Assembly (NCBI RefSeq): GCF_001421885.1
Contig: NZ_LMLH01000005.1
Span: 43,251 to 107,250 of the forward strand
DNA length: 64,000 bases
Source: Pseudomonas sp. Leaf48
GTDB taxonomy: Bacteria > Pseudomonadota > Gammaproteobacteria > Pseudomonadales > Pseudomonadaceae
Reading direction: 5' to 3'
Shown here: positions 46,221 through 57,101 of the stretch, piece by piece
How positions within the stretch are numbered: position 1 is the stretch's first letter
Layout: every line of letters begins with the position of its first letter
Translations under genes and position numbers: made by a program
The notes under the pieces: generated by a model
Told to the model about the DNA's origin: nothing
Databases searched by the model: none
What the model saw: the letters and a program-made list of their open reading frames with translations, nothing else

Positions 46221-47015
46221 TTACTCTTCGATGCTGCCCATGGCCGTGGTGTTGAAGCCACCGTCCACGTACATGATTTCGCCGCTGATGCCCGACGCCA
46301 GGTCCGAGCACAGGAAGGCGCCGGCGTTGCCGACTTCGTCGATGGTGACGTTGCGACGCAGCGGGGTTTGCGCTTCGTTGGCGGCCAGCATCTTGCGGAA
46401 GTTCTTGATGCCGGAAGCGGCGAGGGTGCGGATCGGGCCTGCCGATACGCAGTTCACGCGGGTGCCGTCCGGGCCCAGGGAGCCGGCCAGGTAACGTACG
46501 CCAGCTTCCAGCGAAGCCTTGGCCATGCCCATTACGTTGTAGTTAGGCATGGTGCGCTCGGCACCCAGGTACGACAGGGTCAGCAGGCTGCCGTTGCGGC
46601 CTTTCATCATTTCGCGGCCAGCCTTGGCCAGGGCCACGAAGCTGTAGGCGCTGATGTCGTGAGCGATGCGGAAACCTTCACGGGTGGTGGCTTCGGTGAA
46701 GTCGCCGTCCAGTTGGTCGCCCGGGGCGAAGCCCACGGAGTGCACGATGCAGTCCAGGCCGTCCCACTTCTTGCTCAATTCTTCGAAGACCTTGGCGATT
46801 TCTTCATCGCTGGCCACGTCGCACGGGAAGCACAGCTCAGGGCTCGAACCCCAGCCTTGTGCGAATTCTTCGACACGACCTTTCAGTTTGTCGTTCTGAT
46901 AAGTGAAGGCAAGCTCAGCGCCCTCGCGATGCATGGCGGCAGCGATGCCGGATGCGATGGACAGCTTGCTGGCGACACCGACGATCAGTACGCGCTTACC
47001 GGCGAGAAAACCCAT
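46221..47015 (-). CDS. fabI: Enoyl-[ACP] reductase (NADH) FabI
   Basis: 264 aa from ATG 47015, preceded by AAAGAGGAGCAACAC. It catalyses the last reduction of each fatty-acid elongation cycle and is the target of triclosan. Motifs: '[17 protein letters not shown]' (modified SDR cofactor loop, about 12-28), 'HSVGFAP', and the catalytic '[14 protein letters not shown]' (Tyr and Lys about 156-163), plus C-terminal '[15 protein letters not shown]'. It begins 19 bases after the yejF stop, so it can be read from the importer operon. It ends at an intrinsic terminator. Confidence 0.96.
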   Translation of the reverse strand: MGFLAGKRVLIVGVASKLSIASGIAAAMHREGAELAFTYQNDKLKGRVEEFAQGWGSSPELCFPCDVASDEEIAKVFEELSKKWDGLDCIVHSVGFAPGDQLDGDFTEATTREGFRIAHDISAYSFVALAKAGREMMKGRNGSLLTLSYLGAERTMPNYNVMGMAKASLEAGVRYLAGSLGPDGTRVNCVSAGPIRTLAASGIKNFRKMLAANEAQTPLRRNVTIDEVGNAGAFLCSDLASGISGEIMYVDGGFNTTAMGSIEE

Positions 47016-47034
47016 GTGTTGCTCCTCTTTCAGG

Positions 47035-48645
47035 TTATTGCGCAGTGGCTGGTGCCAAAAAAGCGGCTTCCAGCAACTGCTGTGTATACGGATGTTGGGG
47101 GGCGGCAAAGATAGCTTGCGCGTCTCCCTGTTCGACCACTTGGCCATGCTTGACCACCATCAACTGGTGGCTCAGCGCTTTAACAACAGCCAGATCATGG
47201 CTGATGAACAAATACGTCAGGTTGTACTTGGCTTGCAGTGAACGCAACAGCTCCACCACTTGCCGCTGCACCGTCCGGTCGAGCGCCGAAGTCGGCTCGT
47301 CCAGCAGGATCAGCGCCGGTTTCAGCACCAAAGCCCGGGCAATGGCGATTCGCTGCCGTTGCCCACCGGAAAATTCGTGGGGGTAGCGGTGCCGGGTTTC
47401 CGGATCCAGACCTACCTCCTTCAATGCCGCAATTATCGCCGTTTCCTGCTCGGCGGCGCTGCCCATCTTGTGAATCCGCAGGCCTTCGCCAACGATGTCG
47501 CTCACGCACATCCGCGGGCTCAGGCTGCCAAACGGGTCCTGAAACACCACCTGCATCTCCCGACGCAACGGGCGAACCTCGTTCTGCGTCAGGCAGTCTA
47601 GCTGCTTGCCTTCAAAACGGATCGCGCCTTTGCTGCCGATCAGCCGCAAAATCGCCAGGCCCAACGTGGATTTGCCGGAACCGCTTTCCCCCACAATCCC
47701 CAGAGTCTGGCCCTGGGGCAGGCTGAAATTGATGCCGTCCACTGCCTTGACGTAGTCCACCGTGCGCTTGAGCAGGCCTTTCTTGATCGGGAACCAGACT
47801 TTCAGGTCCTCGACTTGCAGCAAGGGCGGGCCGATCACGTTGGTCGCAGGCGTCCCGCTGGGCTCCGCTGCCAGCAGTTCTCGAGTGTACGGATGCTGCG
47901 GCGCGCGGAACAATTGTTCACACGATGCCTGTTCGACGATGCAACCTCGCTGCATGACACATACGCGATGCGCAATTCTTCGCACAAGGTTCAAATCGTG
48001 GCTGATCAGCAGCAAGGCCATGCCCAGGCGCGCCTGCAGTTCCTTGAGCAATTCGAGGATTTTCAGCTGAACGGTCACGTCCAGCGCAGTGGTTGGCTCG
48101 TCGGCGATCAGCAGTTCCGGCTCATTGGCCAGGGCCATGGCGATCATCACCCGTTGGCGCTGGCCGCCGGACAATTCGTGGGGCAGGGCCTTGAGGCGTT
48201 TGTGCGGCTCGGGGATGCCGACCAATTCCAGTAGCTCAAGGGTGCGCCTGGTCGCGGCCTTGCCGACCAGGCCCTTGTGGATACCCAATATCTCGTTGAT
48301 CTGCTTCTCGATCGAATGCAGCGGATTGAGCGAGGTCATCGGCTCCTGGAAGATCATGGCGATCCGGTTGCCGCGGATGTGGCGGATGGTTTTTTCATCC
48401 AGGCTCAACAGGTTACGCCCTGAATATTCGATGGTGCCGGACGGATGCCGGGCCAGCGGGTAGGGCAGCAGGCGCAGGATCGAGTGCGCGGTCACCGATT
48501 TGCCGGAGCCGCTTTCGCCCACCAAGGCCAGGGTTTCACCGCGTTTGATATCGAAACTGATGCCTTCGACCGCTCGCTGGCAGCGATTGCCGACGACGAA
48601 TTCGACTGACAGGTCGCGCACTTCGATCAGATTGTCCTGATTCAT
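47035..48645 (-). CDS. yejF: ABC importer ATPase with two ATP-binding domains (YejF/NppD)
   Basis: 536 aa from ATG 48645 (RBS CGAGGAAG). Two complete nucleotide-binding domains: Walker A '[12 protein letters not shown]' (about 42-53) and '[12 protein letters not shown]' (about 323-334); signatures '[12 protein letters not shown]' and '[12 protein letters not shown]'; Walker B ending 'LLIADEPT' and 'LILLDEPT'. It drives the peptide importer encoded upstream. The two fused domains replace the separate OppD and OppF of other systems. Confidence 0.94.
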   Translation of the reverse strand: MNQDNLIEVRDLSVEFVVGNRCQRAVEGISFDIKRGETLALVGESGSGKSVTAHSILRLLPYPLARHPSGTIEYSGRNLLSLDEKTIRHIRGNRIAMIFQEPMTSLNPLHSIEKQINEILGIHKGLVGKAATRRTLELLELVGIPEPHKRLKALPHELSGGQRQRVMIAMALANEPELLIADEPTTALDVTVQLKILELLKELQARLGMALLLISHDLNLVRRIAHRVCVMQRGCIVEQASCEQLFRAPQHPYTRELLAAEPSGTPATNVIGPPLLQVEDLKVWFPIKKGLLKRTVDYVKAVDGINFSLPQGQTLGIVGESGSGKSTLGLAILRLIGSKGAIRFEGKQLDCLTQNEVRPLRREMQVVFQDPFGSLSPRMCVSDIVGEGLRIHKMGSAAEQETAIIAALKEVGLDPETRHRYPHEFSGGQRQRIAIARALVLKPALILLDEPTSALDRTVQRQVVELLRSLQAKYNLTYLFISHDLAVVKALSHQLMVVKHGQVVEQGDAQAIFAAPQHPYTQQLLEAAFLAPATAQ

Positions 48646-48646
48646 T

Positions 48647-49666
48647 TCACTTCCTCGGGTCGAAGGCATCGCGAGCGGACTCGCCGATGAACACCAGCAG
48701 ACTCAACATCAATGCCAGCACGGTAAACGCGCTGATTCCCAGCCATGGCGCTTGCAGGTTGGACTTGCCCTGGGCCACCAGCTCACCCAGGGACGGGCTG
48801 CCCGCCGGCAGGCCGAAGCCGAGGAAATCCAGGGCGGTCAGGGTGCCGATGGCGCCGGTGAGAATGAACGGCATGAAGGTCATGGTCGAGACCATCGCGT
48901 TGGGCAGGATGTGGCGGAACATGATCGCACCGTTCTGCATGCCCAGGGCGCGGGCGGCGCGCACGTATTCCAGGTTACGCCCGCGCAGGAACTCGGCGCG
49001 CACCACGTCCACCAGGCTCATCCACGAGAACAGCAGCATGATCCCCAGCAGCCACCAGAAGTTCGGCTGGACGAAACTGGCGAGGATGATCAGCAGATAC
49101 AGCACCGGCAGCCCGGACCAGATTTCCAGGAAGCGCTGGCCGGCCAGGTCGACCCAGCCACCATAGAAACCCTGCAGGGCACCGGCGATCACACCGATGA
49201 TCGAGCTGAGCACGGTCAGGGTCAGGGCAAACAGCACCGAGATGCGAAAACCATAGATCACCCGGGCCAGCACATCGCGGCCCTGGTCGTCGGTGCCCAG
49301 CAGGTTGTCCATCGAAGGGGGCGCCGGCGCCGGAACCTTCAGGTCGTAGTTGATGCTCTGGTAGCTGTAGGGGATCGGCGCCCACAGCACCCAGGCGTCC
49401 TTGGCCTTGAGCAGTTCACGGATGTACGGGCTCTTGTAGTTGGCTTCCAGCGGGAATTCACCGCCGAAGGTGGTTTCCGGGTAGCGCTTGAGGGCCGGGA
49501 AATACCAGCCGTTGTCGTAGTGCACGGCCAGCGGTTTGTCGTTGGCGATCAGCTCGGCGCCGAGGCTGGCGCCAAACAGGATCAGGAACAGCCACAGTGA
49601 CCACCAGCCACGGCGGTTGGCCTTGAACAGTTCGAAGCGGCGGCGATTGAGGGGGGACAGGTTCAT
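48647..49666 (-). CDS. yejE: ABC importer permease YejE/NppC
   Basis: 339 aa from ATG 49666. It has a cytosolic N-terminus ('PLNRRRFELFKANRRGWWSLW'), a large periplasmic loop and five to six membrane helices. The permease signature 'EFLRGRNLEYVRAARALGM' contacts the ATPase. 'LLGTDDQGRDVLARVIYGFR' is typical of DppC-type permeases. It abuts yejB and yejF by one base each. An earlier ATG at 49708 lies inside yejB and is rejected. Confidence 0.93.
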   Translation of the reverse strand: MNLSPLNRRRFELFKANRRGWWSLWLFLILFGASLGAELIANDKPLAVHYDNGWYFPALKRYPETTFGGEFPLEANYKSPYIRELLKAKDAWVLWAPIPYSYQSINYDLKVPAPAPPSMDNLLGTDDQGRDVLARVIYGFRISVLFALTLTVLSSIIGVIAGALQGFYGGWVDLAGQRFLEIWSGLPVLYLLIILASFVQPNFWWLLGIMLLFSWMSLVDVVRAEFLRGRNLEYVRAARALGMQNGAIMFRHILPNAMVSTMTFMPFILTGAIGTLTALDFLGFGLPAGSPSLGELVAQGKSNLQAPWLGISAFTVLALMLSLLVFIGESARDAFDPRK

Positions 49667-49667
49667 C

Positions 49668-50741
49668 TCAATGCTCCCGGCTTTCGAAGTCGATGCGTGG
49701 ATCGACAAAGGTGTAGGTCAGGTCGCCGATCAGTTTCACCACCAGTCCCAGCAAGGTGAAGATGAACAGCGTGCCGAACACCACCGGGTAGTCGCGGTTG
49801 ATCGCCGCTTCGAAACTCATCAGGCCTAGACCGTCGAGGGAGAAGATCACCTCGACCAGCAGCGAACCGGTGAAGAAGATGCCGATGAAGGCCGACGGGA
49901 AGCCGGCGATCACCAGCAGCATCGCGTTGCGGAACACATGGCCATACAGCACGCGGTGGTTGGTCAGGCCCTTGGCCTTGGCGGTGACCACGTACTGTTT
50001 GTTGATCTCGTCGAGGAAGCTGTTTTTGGTCAGCAGGGTCATGGTCGCGAAGTTGCCGATCACCAGCGCGGTCACCGGCAGGGCCAGGTGCCAGAAGTAA
50101 TCGAGGATCTTGCCGCCCATGCTCAGCTCATCGAAGTTGTTCGATGTCAGCCCGCGCAAGGGGAACCAGTCCAGATAACTGCCGCCGGCGAATACCACGA
50201 TAAGCAGGATGGCAAACAGGAAGGCGGGGATCGCGTAGCCGACGATGATCGCCGAACTGGTCCACACGTCGAAGTGGCTGCCATGGCGCGTGGCCTTGGC
50301 GATCCCCAGGGGGATCGACACCAGGTACATGATCAGGGTGCTCCACAACCCGAGGGAGATCGACACCGGCATCTTTTCCTTGATCAGGTCGATGACCCTG
50401 GCGTCGCGGAAGAAGCTATCGCCGAAATCCAGGGACGCATAGTTCTTGACCATGATCCACAAGCGTTCCGGCGCCGATTTGTCGAAGCCGTACATGTGCT
50501 CGATTTCCTTGATCAGCGCCGGGTCCAGGCCCTGGGCGCCGCGATAGGCCGAGCCGGCTACCGAGACTTCGGCGCCGCCACCGGCAATGCGGCTGGTGGC
50601 ACCTTCGAAGCCTTCAAGCTTGGCGATCATTTGTTCCACCGGCCCGCCGGGGGCCGCCTGAATGATCACGAAGTTGATCAGCAGAATGCCGAACAAGGTC
50701 GGAATGATCAGCAGCAGTCGCCGAAAAATATACGCCAGCAT
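49668..50741 (-). CDS. yejB: ABC importer permease YejB/NppB
   Basis: 357 aa with six predicted helices. The start '[23 protein letters not shown]' is diagnostic of DppB-type permeases. A large periplasmic insertion (about 40-120, '[13 protein letters not shown]') typifies YejB. The cytoplasmic coupling loop '[17 protein letters not shown]' is present. It starts five bases after the second binding-protein stop. The Npp system of P. aeruginosa imports peptidyl-nucleoside antibiotics and di/tripeptides. A related system in E. coli imports microcin C. Confidence 0.93.
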   Translation of the reverse strand: MLAYIFRRLLLIIPTLFGILLINFVIIQAAPGGPVEQMIAKLEGFEGATSRIAGGGAEVSVAGSAYRGAQGLDPALIKEIEHMYGFDKSAPERLWIMVKNYASLDFGDSFFRDARVIDLIKEKMPVSISLGLWSTLIMYLVSIPLGIAKATRHGSHFDVWTSSAIIVGYAIPAFLFAILLIVVFAGGSYLDWFPLRGLTSNNFDELSMGGKILDYFWHLALPVTALVIGNFATMTLLTKNSFLDEINKQYVVTAKAKGLTNHRVLYGHVFRNAMLLVIAGFPSAFIGIFFTGSLLVEVIFSLDGLGLMSFEAAINRDYPVVFGTLFIFTLLGLVVKLIGDLTYTFVDPRIDFESREH

Positions 50742-50745
50742 CTGA

Positions 50746-52587
50746 TTACTCCGTGCCCGCAGGATCAGTCTGCAGTTTGGTTTCGACTTCTATCGCCGGC
50801 GTGATGTCGGGCTTGACCCACCAGGTGGCCGTGCCGATGTCATATGTTGGCGAGACTTTTGGATGGCCGATGTGGTTCCAGTACGCCACGCGCCAGGTCT
50901 TGATGTGCCAGTTGGGTATGACGTAATAGCCCCATTGCAGCACACGGTCCAGCGCTCGGGCGTGGGCCACCAGGCTCTTGCGCGAGTCGGCGTTGATCAG
51001 GTGTTCGACCAGTTGGTCGACCACCGGGTCCTTGAGGCCCATGGAATTGCGGCTGCCGGGTTTGTCGGCGGCGGCCGTCATCCAGAATTCGCGCTGCTCG
51101 TTGCCCGGCGAGCTGGACTGCGGGAAGCTGCCGACGATCATGTCGAAGTCCCGCGAGCGTACGCGGTTGATGTATTGCGAGACGTCGACCCGGCGGATCA
51201 CCAGGTCGATGCCCAGGTCGCTCAGGTTGCGTTTGAACGGCAGCAGCACCCGTTCGAATTCGGTCTGGGCCAAAAGAAATTCGATGACCACCGGTTTGCC
51301 GGTGGTATCGACCATCTTGTCGTCGACGATGCGCCAGCCGGCATCCTGCAGCAGTTGGTAGGCTTGCCGCTGCTGGGTGCGGATCATGCCGCTGCCATCG
51401 GTTTTCGGGTTTTCAAAGGCCGCGTCGAATACCTGCGTGGGCAACTGACTGCGAAACGGATCGAGGATCGCCAGCTGATCGGCATCGGGCAGGCCGGTGG
51501 CGGCCATTTCCGAGTTCTCGAAATAGCTGCGGGTGCGGGCGTAGGCGCCGTTGAACAGCTGCTTGTTGGTCCATTCGAAGTCCAGCATCAGCGTCAGCGC
51601 CTGACGCACGCGCACGTCCTGGAACAGTGGGCGACGCAGGTTGAAGACGAAACCTTGCATGCCGGTCGGGTTGCCGTTGGCGATCTGTTCCTTGACCATG
51701 CGGCCTTCACTGACCGCCGGGATGTTGTAGGCGTTGGCCCAGTTTTTTGCCGACATTTCCTGCCAGAAATCGAACTGCCCGGCCTTGAGCGCTTCCAGGG
51801 CGACGGTGTTATCCCGGTAATAGTCGGTGGTCATGACGTCGAAGTTATAGAAGCCTCGGTTGACCGGCAGGTCCTTGCCCCAGTAGTCCTTGACCCGCTC
51901 ATAACGTATCGAGCGCCCGGCTTTGACTTCGCTGACCTTGTACGGGCCGCTGCCCAGGGGGATTTCCAGGTTGCCCTTGTTGAAGTCGCGTTCTGCCCAC
52001 CAGTGCTTGGGCAGCACCGGCAACTGGCCAAGGATCAGCGGCAGTTCGCGGTTGTTGCTGTGCTTGAACTTGAACAGCACGCGCAGGGGATCTTCGGCGA
52101 TCACTTCTGCCACGTCGTTGTAGTAGCCGCGATACATCGGAGCGCCGTCCTTGGTCAGCATCTGGAAGCTGAACACCACGTCTTCGGCGCGGACCGGATG
52201 GCCGTCGTGGAAGCGTGCTTCGGGGCGCAGGTAGAAGCGCACCCAGCTGTTGTCCGGGGCTTTTTCGATCTGCCCGGCGATCAGGCCGTACTCGGTGAAC
52301 GGCTCGTCCAGGCCCTGTTTGGCCAGGGTGTCGTAGATCATGCCGATATCGTCGGCCGGCACACCCTTGCTGATGAACGGGTTGAGGCTGTCGAAGCCGC
52401 CGAAGCCGGCCTGACGGAAGATCCCGCCCTTGGGGGCGTCGGGGTTGACGTAGTCGAAGTGCTTGAAGCCTGCCGGATATTTCGGCGGCTCGTTGTACAG
52501 GGTCAGGGCGTGTTGCGGGGCGGCGCAGGCCAGCCCGGCGAACAACAGGCCGCTGGCCTGCAGGAGCAGGGCGCGTACAGGTTTCAT
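50746..52587 (-). CDS. yejA: Periplasmic peptide-binding protein YejA/NppA2-like
   Basis: 613 aa from ATG 52587. A signal peptide (about 1-22, '[11 protein letters not shown]') leads into an SBP_bac_5 domain that binds oligopeptides: '[15 protein letters not shown]', '[15 protein letters not shown]', '[20 protein letters not shown]'. It delivers ligand to YejB/YejE. The gene overlaps the next paralogue by four bases (ATGA). About half of its sequence aligns by eye with the neighbouring copy, so the two come from tandem duplication. Confidence 0.93.
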   Translation of the reverse strand: MKPVRALLLQASGLLFAGLACAAPQHALTLYNEPPKYPAGFKHFDYVNPDAPKGGIFRQAGFGGFDSLNPFISKGVPADDIGMIYDTLAKQGLDEPFTEYGLIAGQIEKAPDNSWVRFYLRPEARFHDGHPVRAEDVVFSFQMLTKDGAPMYRGYYNDVAEVIAEDPLRVLFKFKHSNNRELPLILGQLPVLPKHWWAERDFNKGNLEIPLGSGPYKVSEVKAGRSIRYERVKDYWGKDLPVNRGFYNFDVMTTDYYRDNTVALEALKAGQFDFWQEMSAKNWANAYNIPAVSEGRMVKEQIANGNPTGMQGFVFNLRRPLFQDVRVRQALTLMLDFEWTNKQLFNGAYARTRSYFENSEMAATGLPDADQLAILDPFRSQLPTQVFDAAFENPKTDGSGMIRTQQRQAYQLLQDAGWRIVDDKMVDTTGKPVVIEFLLAQTEFERVLLPFKRNLSDLGIDLVIRRVDVSQYINRVRSRDFDMIVGSFPQSSSPGNEQREFWMTAAADKPGSRNSMGLKDPVVDQLVEHLINADSRKSLVAHARALDRVLQWGYYVIPNWHIKTWRVAYWNHIGHPKVSPTYDIGTATWWVKPDITPAIEVETKLQTDPAGTE

Positions 52588-54416
52588 TGATCTTTCTCCG
52601 AAGACTTCAGCCACCACGTGTTCAAGCCCAGGGTGTAGGGCGGCGTGGTGACGAAGGCCAGCCGGCTGCGGTAGGCCAGGCGGTGATTATTGAGGTACCA
52701 GTTGGGAATGATGAAGTGCTGCCACAGCAGCACCCGGTCGAGGGCTTTGCCGGCGGCGACTTGCTCATCGCGGGTCTTTGCCGCGAGCAATTGTTCTAGC
52801 AGGTGATCGACCACAGGGTTGGCGATGCCCGCGTAGTTCTTGCTGCCCTTGACGGTAGCCTGACTGGAATGGAAGTACTGCCATTGCTCCAGGCCCGGGC
52901 TGAGGGTCTGGTTGAGGGGCATCAGGATCATGTCGAAGTCGAACTGGTCGAGGCGCTGCTTGTACTGGGCGCGATCGACGGTGCGCAGCCGTGCATCGAC
53001 GCCGATGCTGGCGAGGTTCTCGACGTAGGGCTGGAGAATGCGTTCCAGGTTCGGGTTGACCAGCAACAACTCCACTCGCAGCGGCTGCCCGGCAGCGTTC
53101 TGCAGGCGCTGGCCATTGAGCTTCCAGCCGGCTTCGGCGAGCAGGCCCAGGGCCTTGCGCAGGGTTTCCCGGGGAATGCCGCGACCATCGGTTTGCGGCA
53201 AGGTGAATGGCTCGGTGAACAGCCTGGCCGGCAACTGTTCGCGCCAGGGCTTGAGCAGCAGCCATTCATGCCCGACCGGCAAACCGGTGGCGGAGAACTC
53301 GCTGTTGGGGTAGTAGCTCATGGCGCGCTTGTAGGCGCCGCTGAACAGGGTGCGATTGGTCCACTCGAAGTCGAACATCAGTCCCAGCGCTTCACGGACC
53401 TTGTCCTGGGCGAATGCCGGGCGGCGGCTGTTGATGAACAGGCCCTGGGTCTGGGTCGGGATCTGATGGGGGATCTGCGCCTTGATCACTTCGCCACGGC
53501 GAATTGCCGGGAAGTTGTAGCCGGTGTCCCAGTTCTTCGCCTGATGTTCGATATAGATGTCGAACTCGCCAGCCTTGAACGCTTCGAAAGCCACGCCGCT
53601 ATCGCGGTAGAAGTCGACCTCCATGCGATTGAAGTTGTACTTGCCGCGATTGACCGGCAGGTCCTTGCCCCAGTAGTCCTTGACCCGTTCGAAGACGATC
53701 TGCCGCCCCGGCGTGACTGAGGTAATGCGGTAGGGCCCGCTGCCCAGAGGCGGTTCGAAGGTGGTGGCCTTGAAATCGCGATTTTTCCAGTAATGCTGAG
53801 GTAGCACTGGCAACTCGCCCAAACGCAGGATCAACAACGGATTTCCGGCGCGCTTGAACACAAAGCGAATGCGCTGCGGGTTGAGGATATCGACCCGCAG
53901 CACTTCCTGCAGGCTGGTGCGGTACAGCGGGTGGCCTTCCTTGAGCAGTAGACGGTAGGAGAACGCGACGTCGCGGGCAGTGATCGGGGTGCCGTCATGA
54001 AAACGTGCTTCAGGGCGCAGATTGAACACCACCCAACTGCGATCTTCGCTGTACTCCACCGAGCGAGCGATCAGGCCATAACTGGACGCCGGCTCATCGC
54101 CGGATGGCGCGTACTGGCCAGTGCCGACCATCAGCGGTTCGTTGAGTTCGTTGATGCCGTATTGCAGGAAGCCGGGGGTGGTGACCGGGCTGGTCCCCTT
54201 GAAAGTGTATGGGTTGAGCGTATCGAAGGTGCCAAACGCCATGACCCGCAACGTACCGCCCTTGGGTGCTTGCGGGTTCACCCAGTCGAAGTGGGTAAAT
54301 CGGGCCGGGTACTTGAGCGTGCCGAACTGCGCATAACCATGGCTTTCGCTGATCGTCGCGCTTGCGGTGGAGCTCAAGGCCAGGCTGATCAGGAACAGGA
54401 GCAGGGGGCGCTTCAA
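52584..54416 (-). CDS. yejA: Second periplasmic peptide-binding protein, YejA/NppA1-like
   Basis: 610 aa. The signal peptide 'MKRPLLLFLISLALSSTASA' is cleaved after about 20 residues. The SBP_bac_5 domain has 'FTHFDWVNPQAPKGGTLRVM' and '[19 protein letters not shown]'. It is the first gene of the five-gene importer operon. Two binding proteins can broaden the ligand range of one transporter. In P. aeruginosa two such proteins (NppA1 and NppA2) are encoded together. Which of the two is which cannot be told from this sequence. Confidence 0.92.
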   Translation of the reverse strand: MKRPLLLFLISLALSSTASATISESHGYAQFGTLKYPARFTHFDWVNPQAPKGGTLRVMAFGTFDTLNPYTFKGTSPVTTPGFLQYGINELNEPLMVGTGQYAPSGDEPASSYGLIARSVEYSEDRSWVVFNLRPEARFHDGTPITARDVAFSYRLLLKEGHPLYRTSLQEVLRVDILNPQRIRFVFKRAGNPLLILRLGELPVLPQHYWKNRDFKATTFEPPLGSGPYRITSVTPGRQIVFERVKDYWGKDLPVNRGKYNFNRMEVDFYRDSGVAFEAFKAGEFDIYIEHQAKNWDTGYNFPAIRRGEVIKAQIPHQIPTQTQGLFINSRRPAFAQDKVREALGLMFDFEWTNRTLFSGAYKRAMSYYPNSEFSATGLPVGHEWLLLKPWREQLPARLFTEPFTLPQTDGRGIPRETLRKALGLLAEAGWKLNGQRLQNAAGQPLRVELLLVNPNLERILQPYVENLASIGVDARLRTVDRAQYKQRLDQFDFDMILMPLNQTLSPGLEQWQYFHSSQATVKGSKNYAGIANPVVDHLLEQLLAAKTRDEQVAAGKALDRVLLWQHFIIPNWYLNNHRLAYRSRLAFVTTPPYTLGLNTWWLKSSEKDQ

Positions 54417-54525
54417 ATATGGAATCCGATCCGGGCGGCTTGGGCTTTGTGGACGGTACAGTAACAGCTTGTCCGGGCAGGAAAAAGACAGGCGCTGAAT
54501 GCGTGATTTCGGCCAGGCCGTAATT

Positions 54526-54619
54526 CCTGTGGGAGTGAGCCTGCTCGCGATGGCGGTGGTTCAGTCGACATCAATGCAAGCAGTTACGCAGCCATCGCGA
54601 GCAGGCTCGCTCCCACAGG
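54526..54619. repeat. REP inverted pair upstream of the importer operon
   Basis: CCTGTGGGAGTGAGCCTGCT (54526 onward) and its inverted copy ending at 54619 enclose about 38 bases. They lie in the 304-bp gap between mltD and the importer operon, on the transcribed side of mltD. The gap also holds the mltD terminator. No gene was seen. Confidence 0.8.
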
Positions 54620-54650
54620 GATTGCGCTCGCTTATGAACCGGGCACGCAT

Positions 54651-54722
54651 AAAAAGCCCCCTCGCCACAAAGTGTGCTACCCGCTTCAGTGAACAGCGTT
54701 ACCTGGTTTCAGGGGCCTTTTT
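54651..54722 (-). terminator. Terminator of mltD overlapping its stop codon
   Basis: On the minus strand AAAAAGGCCCC and GGGGGCTTTTT pair around a 50-base loop. The left arm includes the mltD stop codon. The loop is long, so it is less certain than a standard intrinsic terminator, but the T5 tract is in place. Confidence 0.6.
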
Positions 54723-56169
54723 AGTGGGGCTTGGCAACCGTCAACATTTGCCCGGGCTTGAGCGCCTTGCCCACGCGAGGATTCCAGCGCTTGAGGTGCT
54801 GCATTTCAACATTGAAACGCTTGGCCACGATGTACAGCGAGTCGCCTTGCTGGACCTTGTATTGGGTCTGCGCCTTCTTGCTCCCGCTACGGGTCTTGGA
54901 GTTGGCCGCGACCACCGTGTTGACCCGGCCGGAGCCGCGCTTGCCAGTGTCCTGCATGACCAGTTTCTGGCCTGGCTTGAGGTTCTTGCCGCTGAGCTTG
55001 TTCCAGCGCTGCAGGTCTTTGACGTCGACGTTGTTGGCCTTGGCGATGGAGCCCAGGCTGTCGCCGCGCTTGACCCGGTAGCTGCGTTTGGCGCTTGCCA
55101 CCGCCGGACCGTCGGCACTTTCGAAGACCGGCTTGAGCGACTTCTTGCTGATCAGCTCTTCCGGACGCATGGTTTGCAGGCTGGAGGTCAGCAACTGCGC
55201 CTTGGACGTCGGCACCAGCAGGTGTTGCGGGCCGTCGATGGTGGTGCGCTGCTTGAAGGCGGGGTTGAGCTGGAACAGTTCGTCTTCGTCGATGTTGGCC
55301 ACTTCAGCGACCTTGGACAGGTCCATGCGCTGATTGATTTCGACGACCTGGAAATACGGTTCGTTGGCGATCGGGTTGAGGTTCACGCCATAGGCTTCGG
55401 GCGCCATCACCACTTGCGACAGGGCCAGCAGCTTGGGTACGTAAGCCTGGGTTTCGGCTGGCAGCGGCAGGTTCCAGTAATCGGTCGGCAGGCCAAGTCT
55501 TTCGTTGCGTTCGATAGCCCGGCTGACGGTGCCTTCGCCGGCATTGTAGGCGGCCAGGGCCAGTAGCCAGTCGCCGTTGAACATGTCGTGCAGGCGGGTC
55601 AGGTAATCCAGCGCGGCGGTGGTCGAGGCAGTGATGTCGCGACGGCCATCATAGAAGTGGGTCTGGCGCAGGTTGAAGTAACGCCCGGTGGAGGGGATGA
55701 ATTGCCAGAGTCCCACCGCGTGGGCACGGGAATAGGCCATCGGGTTGTAGGCGCTTTCAATCACTGGCAGCAGGGCCAGTTCCAGTGGCATGTTGCGTGT
55801 TTCAAGACGCTCGACGATGTAGTGGATATAAAGGCTGCCACGTTCGCCGGCGTTTTCCAGGAAAGACGGGTTACTGGCGAACCACAGGCGCTGTTGCTCG
55901 ATGCGTGGGTTGACGCCTGCTTCGTCCTGCAACTGGAAGCCCTGACGCATGCGCTCCCAGACGTCCTGGGGGATTTGCGGGCTTGGTTTTTCGCTGAGCC
56001 AGACCGGCTTCTGCTTGGCGCGCGCGGCGATGTTCGGCGTGTGCGCCGCATCGGTCTGCGGCGCATGGCTGGAGCAGCCCGCCAGTGTGGCGGACACAGC
56101 CACCGCGATGGCTTGAGCCAAGCGGGTCAATGCGTCTGAACTGATGGCTTTGCGAATAGGTGACGACAT
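54721..56169 (-). CDS. mltD: Membrane-bound lytic murein transglycosylase D
   Basis: 482 aa from ATG 56169. It is a lipoprotein with a lipobox 'TLAGC' (Cys32). The SLT catalytic domain (about 100-230) contains the catalytic glutamate in 'LLPVIESAYNPMAYS', then 'AVGLWQFIPSTGRYF' and 'ALAAYNAGEGTVSRA'. Two clear LysM peptidoglycan-binding repeats close the protein ('YRVKRGDSLGSIAKANNV', 'YKVQQGDSLYIVAKRFNV'); an earlier region (about 285-320) looks like a degenerate third LysM. It cleaves glycan strands into 1,6-anhydromuropeptides. It is near gloB on the same strand, as in other bacteria. Confidence 0.95.
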   Translation of the reverse strand: MSSPIRKAISSDALTRLAQAIAVAVSATLAGCSSHAPQTDAAHTPNIAARAKQKPVWLSEKPSPQIPQDVWERMRQGFQLQDEAGVNPRIEQQRLWFASNPSFLENAGERGSLYIHYIVERLETRNMPLELALLPVIESAYNPMAYSRAHAVGLWQFIPSTGRYFNLRQTHFYDGRRDITASTTAALDYLTRLHDMFNGDWLLALAAYNAGEGTVSRAIERNERLGLPTDYWNLPLPAETQAYVPKLLALSQVVMAPEAYGVNLNPIANEPYFQVVEINQRMDLSKVAEVANIDEDELFQLNPAFKQRTTIDGPQHLLVPTSKAQLLTSSLQTMRPEELISKKSLKPVFESADGPAVASAKRSYRVKRGDSLGSIAKANNVDVKDLQRWNKLSGKNLKPGQKLVMQDTGKRGSGRVNTVVAANSKTRSGSKKAQTQYKVQQGDSLYIVAKRFNVEMQHLKRWNPRVGKALKPGQMLTVAKPH

Positions 56170-56268
56170 TGGCTGGAAGTTAGTTCCGGGCAAAAATATC
56201 GGACGATTCTAGAAAGCGCACCTTGCGAGGTCAACCGTTCAGAATTTCAACACCTTGCAGCCGCTTGT

Positions 56269-57036
56269 TTAGAACTTGTCTTTCCAAGCTCGAAGCGTAG
56301 CAAAGATCGTGCTTGGCGCCAGGTTATCGGTGCCGGTCCGTTCGTCCACTTTTTCTTTAACGGATGTTTCGCCGGTGCGCAGGAACGGATTTGTGAGCTT
56401 TTCCAGCGCCAGTGTCGACGGCAGGGTCATGATCCCCGCTTCTCGTTGGCGAGTGACTTTGGCCAAGCGCTCGGCAATGTCCGGATTGTTCGGTTCGACC
56501 GCCGCGGCAAATTTCAGATTGCTCAGGGTATATTCGTGGGTGCAGTAGACGAGGGTGTCCTCAGGCAACGCGGCGAGGCGGGTCAGCGAGTCGTGCATCT
56601 GCTGCGGCGTGCCTTCGAACAGGCGTCCGCAGCCGGCGGCGAACAGGGTATCGCCGCAGAACAGCAGGCCATGATGGTAGTAGGCAATATGCCCCAGGGT
56701 ATGGCCGGGGACGGCGAAGACATCGAACTCCCAGCCAAGCACACTGATGCGGTCGTTGTCCTTGAGCGCAACCTCCCGTGCCGGGATGTTTTCACTGGCC
56801 GGCCCGCTGACCTTTGCGTCCGTCGCTTTTTTCAGCTGCTCGACGCCGCCGACGTGATCATGGTGGTGGTGAGTGATCAGGATATCGCTCAACACCCAGC
56901 CGGGGTGCGCGGCCAGCCAGGCCTGTACGGGGGCGGCGTCGCCCGGATCGACGACGGCGCAGCGCTGGGTGCTGTGGTCTTGTAACAACCAGATGTAGTT
57001 GTCAGTGAAGGCGGGTAGGGCAGTGATCTGTATCAT
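56269..57036 (-). CDS. gloB: Hydroxyacylglutathione hydrolase (glyoxalase II)
   Basis: 255 aa from ATG 57036. It hydrolyses S-lactoylglutathione to D-lactate and glutathione, completing methylglyoxal detoxification. The binuclear metal site is visible: '[11 protein letters not shown]' (about 52-62), '[12 protein letters not shown]' and '[18 protein letters not shown]'. Glutathione-binding '[14 protein letters not shown]' and the C-terminal 'LRAWKDKF' are typical. It is divergent from a methyltransferase gene with 65 bases between starts. Confidence 0.96.
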   Translation of the reverse strand: MIQITALPAFTDNYIWLLQDHSTQRCAVVDPGDAAPVQAWLAAHPGWVLSDILITHHHHDHVGGVEQLKKATDAKVSGPASENIPAREVALKDNDRISVLGWEFDVFAVPGHTLGHIAYYHHGLLFCGDTLFAAGCGRLFEGTPQQMHDSLTRLAALPEDTLVYCTHEYTLSNLKFAAAVEPNNPDIAERLAKVTRQREAGIMTLPSTLALEKLTNPFLRTGETSVKEKVDERTGTDNLAPSTIFATLRAWKDKF

Positions 57037-57101
57037 CGAGTGATTCGCCAAGCGGAAAACATTGGTGCATCTTAGAACTTCCTGGCGCGTTGGAGAATGC
57101 A

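Noticed and set aside
50863..52590. A 575-residue plus-strand open frame opposite the second binding protein
   Set aside because: It is an antisense shadow with skewed residues. The minus-strand binding protein has clear signal peptide and domain motifs.
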